Origin: Verrucomicrobiota bacterium
Lineage (GTDB): Bacteria; Verrucomicrobiota; Kiritimatiellia; RFP12; UBA1067
Length of the DNA: 64,000 nucleotides
Direction of reading: 5' to 3'
Assembly (NCBI GenBank): GCA_023269675.1
Contig: JAHFSX010000014.1
Span: 62,001-126,000 of the forward strand
Shown piece after piece: positions 9,092-18,785 of this stretch. Made by a program: the position numbers and the translations under genes. The stretch's first letter is position 1. Each line of letters opens with the position of its first letter. The notes below the pieces were generated by a model, which was not told the DNA's origin, ran no database searches, and saw only the letters and a program-made list of their open reading frames with translations.

Positions 9092-10120
9092 ATGCCCCCT
9101 GCCCGCCCGCGATTGGCCGTGACCCTCGGCGACTGCGCCGGGGTCGGCCCGGAACTGGTGCTCCACGCGCTCGTCTCCCCCGATCTCGAAGCGGTCGGCC
9201 AATTGCTCGTTTACGGCAACCTGGCGCTGCTCCGTCGCGTCGCGGACGCGACGGGACTGGCCCTCCCCGAGTCTCTCGCCGTCTTGCCGTACGGCGGCGT
9301 GACAGGCGCGCCGTTGCCGCGCGACCGCCACATCCTTTTCGATTGTCCCTTCGCCGAGGCCGCCACCCTGACGCCCGGCAGCGTTCAGGCCGCCTGCGGG
9401 GCCCGCGCCTACGCCTGGATCTGCGATGCCGTACGCGACATCCGGGCAGGCCTCGCCGACGCGCTCGTCACCGCCCCGATCCACAAGGAGGCGCTGCACC
9501 GCGCGGGCATCGGGTTTCCCGGCCATACGGAAATCCTCGCCCACCTCACCGGGACGCCCGACCCCTGCATGGCCTTCTACTCGCCCGGCCTCATCGTGAG
9601 CCTGGCGACCATCCACGAACCGCTGGCCAAGGTGCCCCGCCTGCTCTCCGTCGAGACGCTCCTGCGCACCATCCGGCTCACCCATGCGGCTTGCCTGGGA
9701 CTGGGGTTCCCCGCCCCGCGGCTCGGCGTGCTCGCGCTGAACCCCCATGCCGGCGAAAACGGCCTCTTCGGCCACGAGGAGCTGACCTGCATCCGTCCGG
9801 CCATAGAAAAAGCAAAGGCCGAAGGCATCCGCGCCTCCGGCCCGCTCGTCCCCGACACCGCCTTCACCTGGCTGTCCGCCCGCCCGGCGACGGCCCCGTT
9901 CGACGCCTACGTCGCCATGTATCACGACCAGGGGCTGATCCCCTTCAAGATGGTCGCGTTCGACACCGGCGTCAACGTCACCCTCGGCCTGCCGCTCATC
10001 CGCACCTCGCCAGACCACGGCACCGCCTTTGATCTCGCCTGGCAGGGCCGGGCCTCCCCCACCAGTCTTTTCAGCGCGGTCGACCTCGCCGCCCGCATGG
10101 CCCGAACCCGCGGGCTGTAA
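9092..10120 (+). CDS. pdxA: 4-hydroxythreonine-4-phosphate dehydrogenase family (PdxA)
   Basis: PdxA oxidises 4-phosphohydroxy-L-threonine in DXP-dependent pyridoxal phosphate synthesis; a PdxA2 subgroup acts in other catabolic routes. The 342-aa length fits. Metal ligands are visible as H145 (GFPGHTEIL), H219 (LNPHAGENG) and H278 ([11 protein letters not shown]). The N-terminal family motif reads [11 protein letters not shown], with Cys where most members have Pro. GGAGG 4 bases before the ATG at 9092 fixes the start; an upstream ATG would run through the CBM48 gene. It is 45 bases behind the CBM48 gene. Assignment to the family is firm; true PdxA versus PdxA2 is not settled. Confidence 0.9.
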   Translation: MPPARPRLAVTLGDCAGVGPELVLHALVSPDLEAVGQLLVYGNLALLRRVADATGLALPESLAVLPYGGVTGAPLPRDRHILFDCPFAEAATLTPGSVQAACGARAYAWICDAVRDIRAGLADALVTAPIHKEALHRAGIGFPGHTEILAHLTGTPDPCMAFYSPGLIVSLATIHEPLAKVPRLLSVETLLRTIRLTHAACLGLGFPAPRLGVLALNPHAGENGLFGHEELTCIRPAIEKAKAEGIRASGPLVPDTAFTWLSARPATAPFDAYVAMYHDQGLIPFKMVAFDTGVNVTLGLPLIRTSPDHGTAFDLAWQGRASPTSLFSAVDLAARMARTRGL

Positions 10121-10138
10121 TCTCTCCCTCCTTCGCGC

Positions 10139-10167
10139 TTGCCGCTTCAGATGCTTTTGTTTATAGT
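10139..10167 (+). promoter_or_regulatory. Predicted trpB promoter
   Basis: TTGCCG (10139-10144) and TATAGT (10162-10167) are 17 bases apart, just after the pdxA stop and 63 bases before trpB. GAGG at 10221-10224 is the ribosome-binding site. No Trp leader peptide or attenuator is evident. Confidence 0.5.
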
Positions 10168-10230
10168 TCGTTTCTGCTTGTAGAAGCGCGGGCGTCAGAA
10201 AATTCATCTTCATCGCATGCGAGGTCGCTT

Positions 10231-11451
10231 ATGACAGAACAGAACAACCGGTTTGATGGTCCTGACGAGAACGGCTTTTTCGGGAAATACGGCGGCAAGT
10301 TCCTGCCGCCTCAACTGGAGAAGCCGTTCGCCGAGATCATCGAGGCCTACCACCGCATCGAGAACGACGCCGCTTTCATCGCCGAGCTGCGCTCGATCCG
10401 CAAGCACTTCCAAGGGCGCCCCACGCCGGTCTATCACGCCCGCACCCTCTCCCTCACGAACGGGGGCGCGCACATCTACCTCAAGCGTGAAGACCTCAAC
10501 CACACCGGCGCACACAAGATCAACCACTGCATGGGCGAGGGGCTGCTGGCGAAGTTCATGGGCAAGAAGCGCCTGATCGCCGAGACCGGCGCGGGCCAGC
10601 ACGGCGTGGCGCTGGCCACGGCCGCCGCCTATTTCGGCCTGCAGTGCGAAATCCACATGGGCGAGGTCGACATCGCCAAACAGGCGCCCAACGTCAGCCG
10701 CATGAAGCTCCTCGGCGCGAAAGTGGTGCCGGTCTCCCACGGCCTCAAGACGCTCAAGGAGGCCGTCGACTCGGCCTTCGAGGCCTATCTGGCCGATTAC
10801 GAGAACTCGATCTACTGCATCGGTTCGGTGGTCGGGCCGCACCCTTTCCCGATGATGGTGCGCGACTTCCAAAAAGTCGTGGGCATCGAGGCCCGCGAGC
10901 AGTTCATGGAAATGACCGGCAACCTTCCGGACGCGGTGTGCGCCTGCGTCGGCGGCGGCTCAAACGCCATGGGCCTCTTTTCGGGCTTCCTCAATGACCC
11001 CTGCGCGATCTACGGCGTGGAACCGCTGGGCAAGGGCGGGAAACTCGGCGACCACGCCGCCACGATGACCTATGGCCGCGAAGGCATCATCCACGGCTTC
11101 AAGTGTTACCTGCTGCAGAACGAGGACGGTTCGCCGGCGCCGGTCTACTCCTGCGCCAGCGGGCTCGACTACCCGGGCGTCGGGCCCGAACACTGCCATC
11201 TCAAGGACATCGGCCGTGTCGAGTACGTGACCTGTTCGGATGACCAATGCCGCGAAGCCTTCTTCAAGCTCTGCCGCAGCGAGGGCATCATCCCGGCGAT
11301 CGAGAGCGCGCACGCGGTCGCCTTCGCGCTGACCAAAGCCCGCGAGATGAAGCGCGGCACGATCCTCGTGAACCTCAGCGGCCGCGGCGACAAGGACCTG
11401 GACTACGTGATCGAGAACTGGGGCCTGGGCGACGCGGCGGCAACAGCCTGA
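10231..11451 (+). CDS. trpB: Tryptophan synthase beta chain
   Basis: TrpB condenses indole with L-serine to make tryptophan and is PLP dependent. The 406-aa protein starts with the family N-terminus ([18 protein letters not shown]). K96 in [10 protein letters not shown] is the Schiff-base lysine, and [10 protein letters not shown] binds the PLP phosphate. The standard TrpB1 insertion blocks [11 protein letters not shown] and [10 protein letters not shown] are present. No trpA, trpC or trpF is adjacent, so the gene is unlinked from the rest of the pathway here. It has its own promoter. Assignment is firm. Confidence 0.97.
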   Translation: MTEQNNRFDGPDENGFFGKYGGKFLPPQLEKPFAEIIEAYHRIENDAAFIAELRSIRKHFQGRPTPVYHARTLSLTNGGAHIYLKREDLNHTGAHKINHCMGEGLLAKFMGKKRLIAETGAGQHGVALATAAAYFGLQCEIHMGEVDIAKQAPNVSRMKLLGAKVVPVSHGLKTLKEAVDSAFEAYLADYENSIYCIGSVVGPHPFPMMVRDFQKVVGIEAREQFMEMTGNLPDAVCACVGGGSNAMGLFSGFLNDPCAIYGVEPLGKGGKLGDHAATMTYGREGIIHGFKCYLLQNEDGSPAPVYSCASGLDYPGVGPEHCHLKDIGRVEYVTCSDDQCREAFFKLCRSEGIIPAIESAHAVAFALTKAREMKRGTILVNLSGRGDKDLDYVIENWGLGDAAATA

Positions 11452-11750
11452 TCAAGGACTTGCCTCACACATAGAGGATCACCCACCCGGTCGAAAACAG
11501 CGCGAGCTTCACCACTTTGGCCTTGTCCGAGAGGCACCCGTCTGCCCAGAGCGGTTTTGTAAATTCTGCAGCCGGGCTTGCGTCCAGAAAACATCTCGCC
11601 GCCAAAACACGAATTGCACCAAGAACGCCCGTATTTATTCGGGTGAGCTCCGTGTTCTTGGCGCCTTGGTGGTTAAATGATTCGGACTCGCGCCAGCCCT
11701 TCATCGCGGGATACGCTAACTGTGAAAACGCTCTGGCGGCCGCGCGCCAC
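11452..11750. repeat. Convergent intergenic region with CCAAGAAC inverted repeat
   Basis: Between the convergent trpB and beta-propeller genes there is no convincing gene. CCAAGAAC (11619-11626) and GTTCTTGG (11654-11661) form an 8-bp inverted repeat. A CCCG/CGGG stem lies inside it, and GCGCCTTGGTGG follows. This could act as a bidirectional terminator. The words resemble the CACCAAG/CTTTGTG word family found in spacers at 33.4, 35.6 and 36.2 kb. A 79-codon minus frame at 11465-11704 has no recognisable domain. Confidence 0.5.
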
Positions 11751-12662
11751 TCACTTCAGCGGCTCCCCCGGCACATCCAGAAGCTGAATGCCGTGCCCCA
11801 TCGAACTCTTGACCCGCGTCATGTCACACTGCCACACAATCTTCTTCGCCTTCGAGATCTCCGCGAACGCCACCTTCCCGCCCGCATTGCAGATGAACAG
11901 GTTGCCGTTGGGCAACACCTGCAGTCCGGCGAACCAGCGGATGCCCAGCTCGGGCACGTCCGTGTTCTTGAGCTCCCAGACCGGCAGTCCCGCGGCATCG
12001 AACTCGACAATTCCCGTCTTGCCGCAGGTCATCGTGTGGCCCGACGGCAGCCGGATGGCGGAGTAGGTCGGGAAGGGCGTCTTGAACTCCCGCAGCAGGT
12101 TGCCGTCCGCGTCGTACTCCCGGGCCGCTCGCGCGCTCTCCTCGGCCACGAGAAAGTGGCCGTCCGCCAAGGCGCGGACATTGCGCATGCTACCGTGCCC
12201 CGCCGCCGCGTTCTTGATCGCAAACGACTTGACCACCTGACCTGCGGGGCTGACGATCAACAGCCGGCCCTGCTGCGTCGCCCCCACCAGCGTGTTGCCG
12301 TCCGGCAGACGCTGGCACGAGTAGACCTGCCCGTGCGTCTTGAACTGCCAGACGACTTTCTTCTCCGGCGTCACTTCCTTGACCCCGGTCTCGGCGTTGT
12401 TGACGCCGTTGCTGACGCTGTACGGAAACAACACGTTCCCGTTGGGCAGCTGCCACACGTCCCGCGCCGTCTCCGCCGGATACTCCCAAGCCACACGGCC
12501 GCTGCCGTCAAAGCGCTGAATCTTCTGCGCCGCTTCCGACGTGAAAAGCAGAGCCGGAAAACGGCCAGCGTCCGGCTCCGGCGCGCGCGCCAGCCCGTCC
12601 GCCTCAACCGATACGCAGCTTGCGGCCAGAAGCGCGGACGTCAATAATCGGATTTTTAACAT
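11751..12662 (-). CDS. Exported beta-propeller (PQQ/NHL-like repeat) protein
   Basis: The 303-aa protein has an N-terminal export signal (MLKIRLLTSALLAASC, with Cys at residue 16, so a lipoprotein is possible but the lipobox is weak). The rest is a chain of about six propeller blades with repeating patterns such as VWQLPNGNVLF, SCQRLPDGNTLV, NVRALADGHFLVAEES, AIRLPSGHTM and GLQVLPNGNLFICN. Each blade pairs a W/F strand with a PNGN-type turn. The gene lies 64 bases downstream of the YdcF-family gene on the same strand. A scaffold or sensing role in the envelope is plausible. No catalytic function can be read. Confidence 0.72.
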   Translation of the reverse strand: MLKIRLLTSALLAASCVSVEADGLARAPEPDAGRFPALLFTSEAAQKIQRFDGSGRVAWEYPAETARDVWQLPNGNVLFPYSVSNGVNNAETGVKEVTPEKKVVWQFKTHGQVYSCQRLPDGNTLVGATQQGRLLIVSPAGQVVKSFAIKNAAAGHGSMRNVRALADGHFLVAEESARAAREYDADGNLLREFKTPFPTYSAIRLPSGHTMTCGKTGIVEFDAAGLPVWELKNTDVPELGIRWFAGLQVLPNGNLFICNAGGKVAFAEISKAKKIVWQCDMTRVKSSMGHGIQLLDVPGEPLK

Positions 12663-12726
12663 TGCCCCAGTACACACGACAGGCCCCGGTCTTCATTGAA
12701 GTTTTTCTGTGTCGCTCCGGATCGCA

Positions 12727-13518
12727 TCACTTGTGCGGCGCACGGGTTCGCATTTCGTCCACGCGGAAATACAGCCAATAGGCCCAGTACCCCAAGTGCT
12801 CTTTGAGCATATCCGAGTTTTTCCCCAGAACGTCGGCATTCGGCAGGTAGTACGGCAGGGTTCGGGACGTCACCTCATCGCTCAGTGACAGCGCCTCGTA
12901 GTCCGTCCCTGCGGGAATGACCTCCACGCCCATCTTCCTGAAGGTCATCACGGAGCGCCGCATGTGCCACGCCGAAGTCACGAGAATCACCCGCTTGGCC
13001 TTCCTGGCCTTGAGCTGCTCGCGGGTGAACAGGCTGTTCTCGTAGGTATTCTTGCTCTCCGACTCCAAAATGATTTTCGCCGGAGGCACGCCGAGATCAA
13101 CCAGAAACTGCTTCATGCCAGGCCCCTCGGACGCGCCCGAGAAAAGGATCACCGGCGCCTTGCCCGCCAGGTAGCAGCGCGCCGCATGCCAGCCGCGGTC
13201 CGCCCCCGGATAAAGTTCAGGGTACACCGTCTGCCGGGTCGGAGATCCGATGCCTCCGCCCAGCACCACGATCACATCCGCTACCGGCAGGGTTTTGACC
13301 GACACCGGCGGATACTGCCGCTCGAGCGCGCCTTCGAATATCAGAAGAAACCACGGCGAGGACAAGACCCACAGCCAAGCCAGCGACAGCCCAAACACCG
13401 TCGCCCCCATCCGCGTCCGGCCCCGGAACCCCCACCAGGCACCGGCCGCCATCCCGGACAACCCGATCATCAGCGGGCTCAACAACCATGTCACAAATTT
13501 CATCAACCCGAACAACAT
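12727..13518 (-). CDS. YdcF/ElyC-family (DUF218) membrane protein
   Basis: At 263 aa, the protein has two N-terminal hydrophobic segments (about residues 5-30 and 38-60). A DUF218 domain follows with VIVVLGGGIGSPT, ILESESKNTYENSLF and VILVTSAWHMRRSVMTF. These motifs match ElyC/SanA/YdcF proteins, which in E. coli are tied to cell-envelope carbon and undecaprenyl-phosphate lipid homeostasis. GGAGGG lies upstream of the ATG at 13518. Its position next to the WecA-type gene fits a role linked to undecaprenyl carriers, by inference. Confidence 0.85.
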   Translation of the reverse strand: MLFGLMKFVTWLLSPLMIGLSGMAAGAWWGFRGRTRMGATVFGLSLAWLWVLSSPWFLLIFEGALERQYPPVSVKTLPVADVIVVLGGGIGSPTRQTVYPELYPGADRGWHAARCYLAGKAPVILFSGASEGPGMKQFLVDLGVPPAKIILESESKNTYENSLFTREQLKARKAKRVILVTSAWHMRRSVMTFRKMGVEVIPAGTDYEALSLSDEVTSRTLPYYLPNADVLGKNSDMLKEHLGYWAYWLYFRVDEMRTRAPHK

Positions 13519-13585
13519 CGCTAAACATCCCTCCGTCAGGCGCCCGGCCGCTCCACCTTAAAACCGCAGCTCTCCGCGGCATTCC

Positions 13586-15529
13586 TCACGCCTCGTCCTC
13601 TTCAGCAGGAGGCAGTTGCGGGTCCGCAAGGAGCACTTCCTCGCACGCCCAAACCCAGACCTTGACCCCCAGCTCTCTCATCGTCTGGACCACCCGCGCC
13701 TGCTTCTCCGGCGGCAGCAGGCAGGTTATGACCAGCCCGTTGATGTGATGGACAACCACCCATTCGCCGATATCCTCAAACCCTCCGAAAACCGTATAGC
13801 CGGCGATGCTCCGCCCTTTGAGATTCAGGTCGTCATCCACGACACCTATGATCACGCGGTCGTTCGACCCCGAGCGTTCGGTCAATTCGCGCAGATAACT
13901 GCGGAAACGCAGACCGCCGCCATAGGCCAGGACGCGCATCGTCTCCGGCTTCTCGAGCAGGATGCGCCGCTCCAAGTGCTGCATGACGCCCCGGACACAC
14001 TCGCGCCACAAGCGGATGCCTGCGATCGGAAAAACCGACAGCGCGCCGAAAAGGACGGCAAAGCGGATCAGGTGTGGCTCGCTCTCGTCAAACAGCCAAA
14101 CCAATCCCAACCCCGTCAAGGTGCCCGCGATGATCCCCACCCCCAGCAACGCGAAATCGCGCACCTGCGCCCGCGACCAGACCTGCATATAGGTCTTGGA
14201 CACCACCAGAATCACAAACACGGGCACAATGAACATGGGCAGGTTCGAGAGCAGCGCCGCGCGGCCAATCGGCATGCCCGCCAGCCAACGCGCGAGCATC
14301 CAGACCGAACAGAGGATAACCACATCCGCCACGATGTAGAGCGGAATCAGCAGCCCTTGACGGATTGTCTGACGCCTCCCCGAAAGCAGTCTCCCGGTAT
14401 CCCACAGCTCCACCCGTGCCAGATGCCGCACCACCACGTAAACAGCCAGGATGAACGCGATCAGAAAGAGCCCCGGCGCACGTCCCCGGAGCAGCGTGCC
14501 CCCCAGCCCGACCAGCACCAGCGCCGCGCTGATCGAATACAGGATGATCGCCGCCGTGCGCTGGTTCAGCGTGTCCCTCAGGATGCGGTGATGAACATGG
14601 TCCTTGTCCGGCTGCATCAAACGCATGCGGCTGCCCATGGCCGTCACGCTCTGAGGCAACAAGGCCCGCACCGACCGGCGCCAGATCGCCAGCATCGTGT
14701 CGAAAACCGGGATACCCATCGCCAACAACGGCACACCGAGCGCGGTCACCAACTCTTTGCGCGAGCCGGTCATGAGCGGCAAGGTCGCCACGCAAAGCCC
14801 GAGAAACATGCTGCCCGTGTCACCCAGGAAAACCGATGCCGGGTGGAAGTTGTACCGCAGGAAGCCCAAACAAGCACCCGCGAGCACCAGATAAGGCAGC
14901 GTAGCCGCCGAGTTCCCCGTGAACAGCAGCGCGCCGGCCAGCCCCACGGAGGCGATCAGGGCAAGCCCCGCCGCCAAACCGTCCATCCCGTCAATCAGGT
15001 TAAAGGCGTTGATCGCGCCGACAATCCAGAACACCGTCGCGGCATAATCCAGCCACGGCGGAAACGCGACCACGATGCCGCCCACGTGCACGCCGGAGAA
15101 ATAAAGGATGGTCGCGACCGCGATCTGCCCCGTCAACTTGATGATCGGCTTCATGCCGCGCTTGTCGTCGATCAAGCCGATAACCACCAGCAGCGAGGAG
15201 GCCAACAGAAAGCGCCCCTGCCAGAAATACGAGAACTGCTGGTTGAGCGGCCCGTGCAGCGCGAGCACCAGAACGCCCAGCACCAGCTGGAAAGCCACGA
15301 ACACCGCCAGCCCGCCCCCCCGGGGAACCGGCACCGTGTGGATCCGCCGCTCGTCCGGCTGATCGACCATGCCGATCTTGCGGGCCGCCTCGCGGAGCAG
15401 CGGCGTCAACACCAACGAAACGGCCAGCGCCCCAAAAAACGCCGCCGTATACTTCACGCCATCCGTGGCCAGTCGCGTCAGGACGCCCCCGGAATAATCG
15501 ACAAACTCTGTGACCCAGTTGACCGTCAT
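13586..15529 (-). CDS. WecA/MraY-family undecaprenyl-phosphate sugar-1-phosphate transferase fused to a CapD-type N-terminal half
   Basis: The 647-aa protein has two modules. Residues about 25-350 are a polytopic WecA-type transferase that would start lipid-linked glycan synthesis. The diagnostic motifs are DQPDERRIHTVPVPRGGG, NAFNLIDGMDGLAAG, FLGDTGSMFLG and DHVHHRIL. Residues about 390-640 have four more membrane segments and a Rossmann domain (LAYGGGLRFRSYLREL, IIGVVDDDLNLKGRSIAGY), matching the N-terminal half of CapD/PglF dehydratases without the catalytic epimerase half. The start ATG overlaps the stop of the upstream gene as ATGA. Family assignment of each module is good; the function of the appended half is unknown. 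Confidence 0.85.
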   Translation of the reverse strand: MTVNWVTEFVDYSGGVLTRLATDGVKYTAAFFGALAVSLVLTPLLREAARKIGMVDQPDERRIHTVPVPRGGGLAVFVAFQLVLGVLVLALHGPLNQQFSYFWQGRFLLASSLLVVIGLIDDKRGMKPIIKLTGQIAVATILYFSGVHVGGIVVAFPPWLDYAATVFWIVGAINAFNLIDGMDGLAAGLALIASVGLAGALLFTGNSAATLPYLVLAGACLGFLRYNFHPASVFLGDTGSMFLGLCVATLPLMTGSRKELVTALGVPLLAMGIPVFDTMLAIWRRSVRALLPQSVTAMGSRMRLMQPDKDHVHHRILRDTLNQRTAAIILYSISAALVLVGLGGTLLRGRAPGLFLIAFILAVYVVVRHLARVELWDTGRLLSGRRQTIRQGLLIPLYIVADVVILCSVWMLARWLAGMPIGRAALLSNLPMFIVPVFVILVVSKTYMQVWSRAQVRDFALLGVGIIAGTLTGLGLVWLFDESEPHLIRFAVLFGALSVFPIAGIRLWRECVRGVMQHLERRILLEKPETMRVLAYGGGLRFRSYLRELTERSGSNDRVIIGVVDDDLNLKGRSIAGYTVFGGFEDIGEWVVVHHINGLVITCLLPPEKQARVVQTMRELGVKVWVWACEEVLLADPQLPPAEEDEA

Positions 15530-17103
15530 AAGACTCCCTGCCCGCCCTGCGCCCCGTCCACCTTCGGTCTGATCCGGTAAAGTACCCCGCTGCGCTCGAA
15601 CGCAAACGTCCCGTCGGCAAAACAATCAGCCAAATACCCGGGTATCGGTGAAACCGTGTACCAGGCGCGCTGCCGGTTCGTCCGATAATACTCCTTCAGC
15701 AAAGGCGCGTCAGGGCGAACCGAAATCCGGTCACGGTTCTCCAGAAACGTGCGCTGCCCGGCTGACCCCGGCCTCACCAAGTTCTGCAATTGTAACACGA
15801 TCACCGATGTGCTGTCAGCCACCACCACCGCATCCGGCTCGGTTTGCTCGAGGACGGCCTGCACGAACCGATGCGCAGAATCCTCGTTATGCTTCCAGGG
15901 CAATACCCAATACCGGATCTCATCGCGGAACGGCAGCGCACGCCGGTTAGAGATCGTGAAACGCGACTGATGCAACACGCGGTTCACGCCGAGATACGCA
16001 CAGACCGGTATCACTCCGGTAATCGCCAACAAAAGCAGACCCCGTCTGCCCGATAGCGGCCGTGCTCGAAAGATCCCGTCGGCGCCGATCCCCGCCATGA
16101 CCGCCATCAGCGTGAGCGTCGGCAACGCGAACAAAGCCTGGTCCGCCACAAAATATCGCGCGAAAAAGACGCCGTGAAGCGCCAGGACCGCCAGCAGACA
16201 CCCACGCCACGCATCGCGCTCCGTCACGGCGCACCGCCACACCCCCATAAAGAAAAACAGCCATGCCGGATTCAGGAAGTTGAGCGAGAACAACGCCGCG
16301 TTAATCTTGATCATCGAGAGCCAGCGCGGCGAGACGCTCAGCACCTCCTGCTGATACGAACCGAACAACGCGCTGCAGACAGCCTCTCCCCAACCTGTCG
16401 TTTCTGCCCTTTCGGCAATCAGCAGCAGATACGGAAGCGCACCCGCACAAAAACAGGCGACCGCCACAGCCACCGCCCAGCCCCTCAACCTCCGTCGCGC
16501 CACCAGCCACAGAATCACCCACCCGTAGACGGGAAGCGCCAACAGCGCGTAGTTGTGAAAACTCCAATGCAGTCCGGCCAGAAGCGTCAAGGCCCCCGCC
16601 CTCATCACCGACGGGCGCTCGATGAGCGCCAGCAGGCAAATCAGCTCCGTCGTCAGCATCGCCGCCACACAGGTGTAAACCTCGGCCGTCGTCGACAGCC
16701 ACCAGACCACATGCGAAAACGCCAGCACCACGCCGGCCAGCACCGCCGGATACCGGCTGCGCCTCCCCGTGAGCCGGTAAGTCAAATACCCCACGTTGGC
16801 CGCCGCCACCGCCATGCCCAACGCGCTCACCCAGTTGACGCCCCACACCGGATTCCACGGGCAGACCCTCGCAAGAAGACGGATCAGCGCGATATAGGCC
16901 GGATGCGCCAGCGCCAATCCCAAATCGACCGTGAAATCCGCACTCACATACGGCTCGATCACCGCCCGCAACTGGAACCACCCGCTGTCCTGCCAGCCCT
17001 CGTGCCGCTGCATCGTCAAGGTGAACAACGCCAGCGCCGCGCCAAAAAGCGCCCACCAGGTTCCGGCAAACCGTTTTGCGTCATGCCCGCCCATGTCGAT
17101 CAT
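15526..17103 (-). CDS. DUF2723-family polytopic membrane protein (putative GT-C type glycosyltransferase)
   Basis: The 525-aa protein has about 11 membrane segments. It carries the DUF2723-type N-terminus: DSGWFQLRAVIEPYVSAD, then a Pro/His-containing loop (LALAHPAYIALIRLL), and SHVVWWLSTTAEVYTCVA. This family is related to protein O-mannosyltransferases (GT-C fold) and is common in exosortase-bearing genomes. The start at 17103 overlaps the exosortase stop as ATGA, and its own stop overlaps the WecA-fusion start the same way, so the genes are translationally coupled. It probably transfers a sugar from a polyprenyl donor on the periplasmic side. Donor and acceptor cannot be told. Confidence 0.78.
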   Translation of the reverse strand: MIDMGGHDAKRFAGTWWALFGAALALFTLTMQRHEGWQDSGWFQLRAVIEPYVSADFTVDLGLALAHPAYIALIRLLARVCPWNPVWGVNWVSALGMAVAAANVGYLTYRLTGRRSRYPAVLAGVVLAFSHVVWWLSTTAEVYTCVAAMLTTELICLLALIERPSVMRAGALTLLAGLHWSFHNYALLALPVYGWVILWLVARRRLRGWAVAVAVACFCAGALPYLLLIAERAETTGWGEAVCSALFGSYQQEVLSVSPRWLSMIKINAALFSLNFLNPAWLFFFMGVWRCAVTERDAWRGCLLAVLALHGVFFARYFVADQALFALPTLTLMAVMAGIGADGIFRARPLSGRRGLLLLAITGVIPVCAYLGVNRVLHQSRFTISNRRALPFRDEIRYWVLPWKHNEDSAHRFVQAVLEQTEPDAVVVADSTSVIVLQLQNLVRPGSAGQRTFLENRDRISVRPDAPLLKEYYRTNRQRAWYTVSPIPGYLADCFADGTFAFERSGVLYRIRPKVDGAQGGQGVL

Positions 17104-18785
17104 TCCGTCCGCGCTTTCTCCGCCAGGAAAACCTGCGGATACCATTCCGCCAGGAAATTCTCGAAACGCTCAACCGCCTCGGGTGTTTCCAGCGGGCTTG
17201 ACACCTGCACCGCGACCATAAACCAGCGGGAGATCCGGTTATGCACCGACCGGTCCCAGCTATTCGACAGCACGCGCCGCGCGTGGATCGCCGTCTGGAA
17301 CCTGCGGCTCGAAAACCAATACACCAGACTGAACGCCTGGCTCTGGTCCTTGCGGAGCGTGATCTGCCGCACCTCAATCGGCGCCAGCCCCTTCGGCGCC
17401 AGCCTCATGAGCACGGCCCGCTCCATCGAGAACCCCTGCGTCGGCAGACACAGCTCGGGGCGGTGGATCGCCGCGTGCGTGCGGCCGGTCATCACCACGT
17501 TCACCGAATACACCAGCCCGTCGTCCGACCGATACACGCGCTTCATCATCCGCGCCCCGCCCGCCGTGAGAATGGTCTCCCCCAAGGAGACCTCGTGCAG
17601 CGCGCCGCCACACCCGGGGCATCTGAAAGGTCCGCCCACAGGCTGCCCCAACTTTTTCAGTTCCGCTTCCATCGAAACCCGCAGACACTGTTCATCATGG
17701 CAATACCACGGCGTATCCCCGATAAAATCGCCCACCCGCACAGGCAAGGTCTTCGCCAAAAAATCACCCGGCTCAAAATCGGGTTGGCCCTCACGACACT
17801 TCAAAACCCAAACCAAGCCAAAAACGCAAACCGTCGCCACCGCCGGAGCCAGCCACCGACGTCCCCCGGCGGGATCCGTTTTCGGCACCGCTCCGTCACG
17901 CCGTTTCGGCCAGAGCCCCGCAGCCCGCTCAAGCGGCAGCCGCTCCAGAAAATGGCCCGTCTGCATCATCAGAAAAACGCCGACCAGAAACACCACATAC
18001 CCCGAATAATCGTGATAGTACCCGCTCGCGGCCTCTTGCCCAAGCAGCCACGCCACCAGACAGATCGAGACGATCCGGCAAATGTTTCCGACCACAGCGA
18101 TCGGCACCGCACACAAAAACAGAAGCCACCTGCCAACCCAGGTCCTTTGCGTATAAAACGCATAGGCTGTGGTCAGGGTCGTCATCGCGAACAGCGAACG
18201 CAGCCCGCTGCACGGCTCCGCCACATCGAGGCTGAACCCGTCCCCCACAGTCGAGTGTATGGCCGTGCCCACGTGCATCACGGTCAGGCCGACCCCGTTC
18301 AGTAAACCCGTCGCCACGCCCGCCGCCAACATGCGCAGTCGGATCGTGATGAAATCCAGAAACGCGAAGGGGATCGTGAACAGGAAGAACGCCGCAGGAA
18401 AGATCATCAACCCCGCGACACGCCGCCCCCACAGGGCATAGGGGACCGCCCACATCAGCAGGCTGAAGGCCAACTGACACACGCGGTACTGCTCGCCGTT
18501 GTTTCCGAACCAGTAAAGGCCGAGGCCCGCCACGACATAGGCGAATCCCGCCCAGGAAGGGGCCCCCTTCGACTCCCGGAGCTCTTTCCTTCTGGACCAG
18601 ATGAAGAACAGACATGCCACGGGGATCAGCCAGCCGTGCGACATGTCCTCCCGCGGGTCACTGAACTTGATATGCATGGCAACCGCCATGTAGGTGAACA
18701 GCGGCACGCTGATCACACACACCACCGCGAACAGTCCCCAGCGGAACCGCTCCAGCCAGCCTGCGTTTTGTTCGAGCGCTTTCAT
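17100..18785 (-). CDS. Exosortase fused to EpsI (DUF3485) domain
   Basis: Residues 1-290 are an exosortase, the membrane cysteine transpeptidase that processes PEP-CTERM-like surface proteins. EDMSHGWLIP precedes the three expected catalytic positions: C192 (EPCSGLRSL), R237 (VGNICRIVS) and H258 (HDYSGYVVF). A spacer and another hydrophobic segment (about 311-330) lead to an EpsI domain with FRCPGCGG and HRPELCLPTQGFSM. The EpsI partner is usually a separate gene; here both lie on one 561-aa chain. Start and stop each overlap neighbours as ATGA. No protein with a recognisable sorting tail was found in this window. Confidence 0.9.
   Translation of the reverse strand: MKALEQNAGWLERFRWGLFAVVCVISVPLFTYMAVAMHIKFSDPREDMSHGWLIPVACLFFIWSRRKELRESKGAPSWAGFAYVVAGLGLYWFGNNGEQYRVCQLAFSLLMWAVPYALWGRRVAGLMIFPAAFFLFTIPFAFLDFITIRLRMLAAGVATGLLNGVGLTVMHVGTAIHSTVGDGFSLDVAEPCSGLRSLFAMTTLTTAYAFYTQRTWVGRWLLFLCAVPIAVVGNICRIVSICLVAWLLGQEAASGYYHDYSGYVVFLVGVFLMMQTGHFLERLPLERAAGLWPKRRDGAVPKTDPAGGRRWLAPAVATVCVFGLVWVLKCREGQPDFEPGDFLAKTLPVRVGDFIGDTPWYCHDEQCLRVSMEAELKKLGQPVGGPFRCPGCGGALHEVSLGETILTAGGARMMKRVYRSDDGLVYSVNVVMTGRTHAAIHRPELCLPTQGFSMERAVLMRLAPKGLAPIEVRQITLRKDQSQAFSLVYWFSSRRFQTAIHARRVLSNSWDRSVHNRISRWFMVAVQVSSPLETPEAVERFENFLAEWYPQVFLAEKARTE

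Noticed and set aside
13616-15580. 654-codon plus-strand frame, and 16174-18009 with 611 codons
   Set aside because: His/Arg/Gln/Pro-rich shadows of minus-strand membrane proteins; hydrophobic codons read backwards give this composition.
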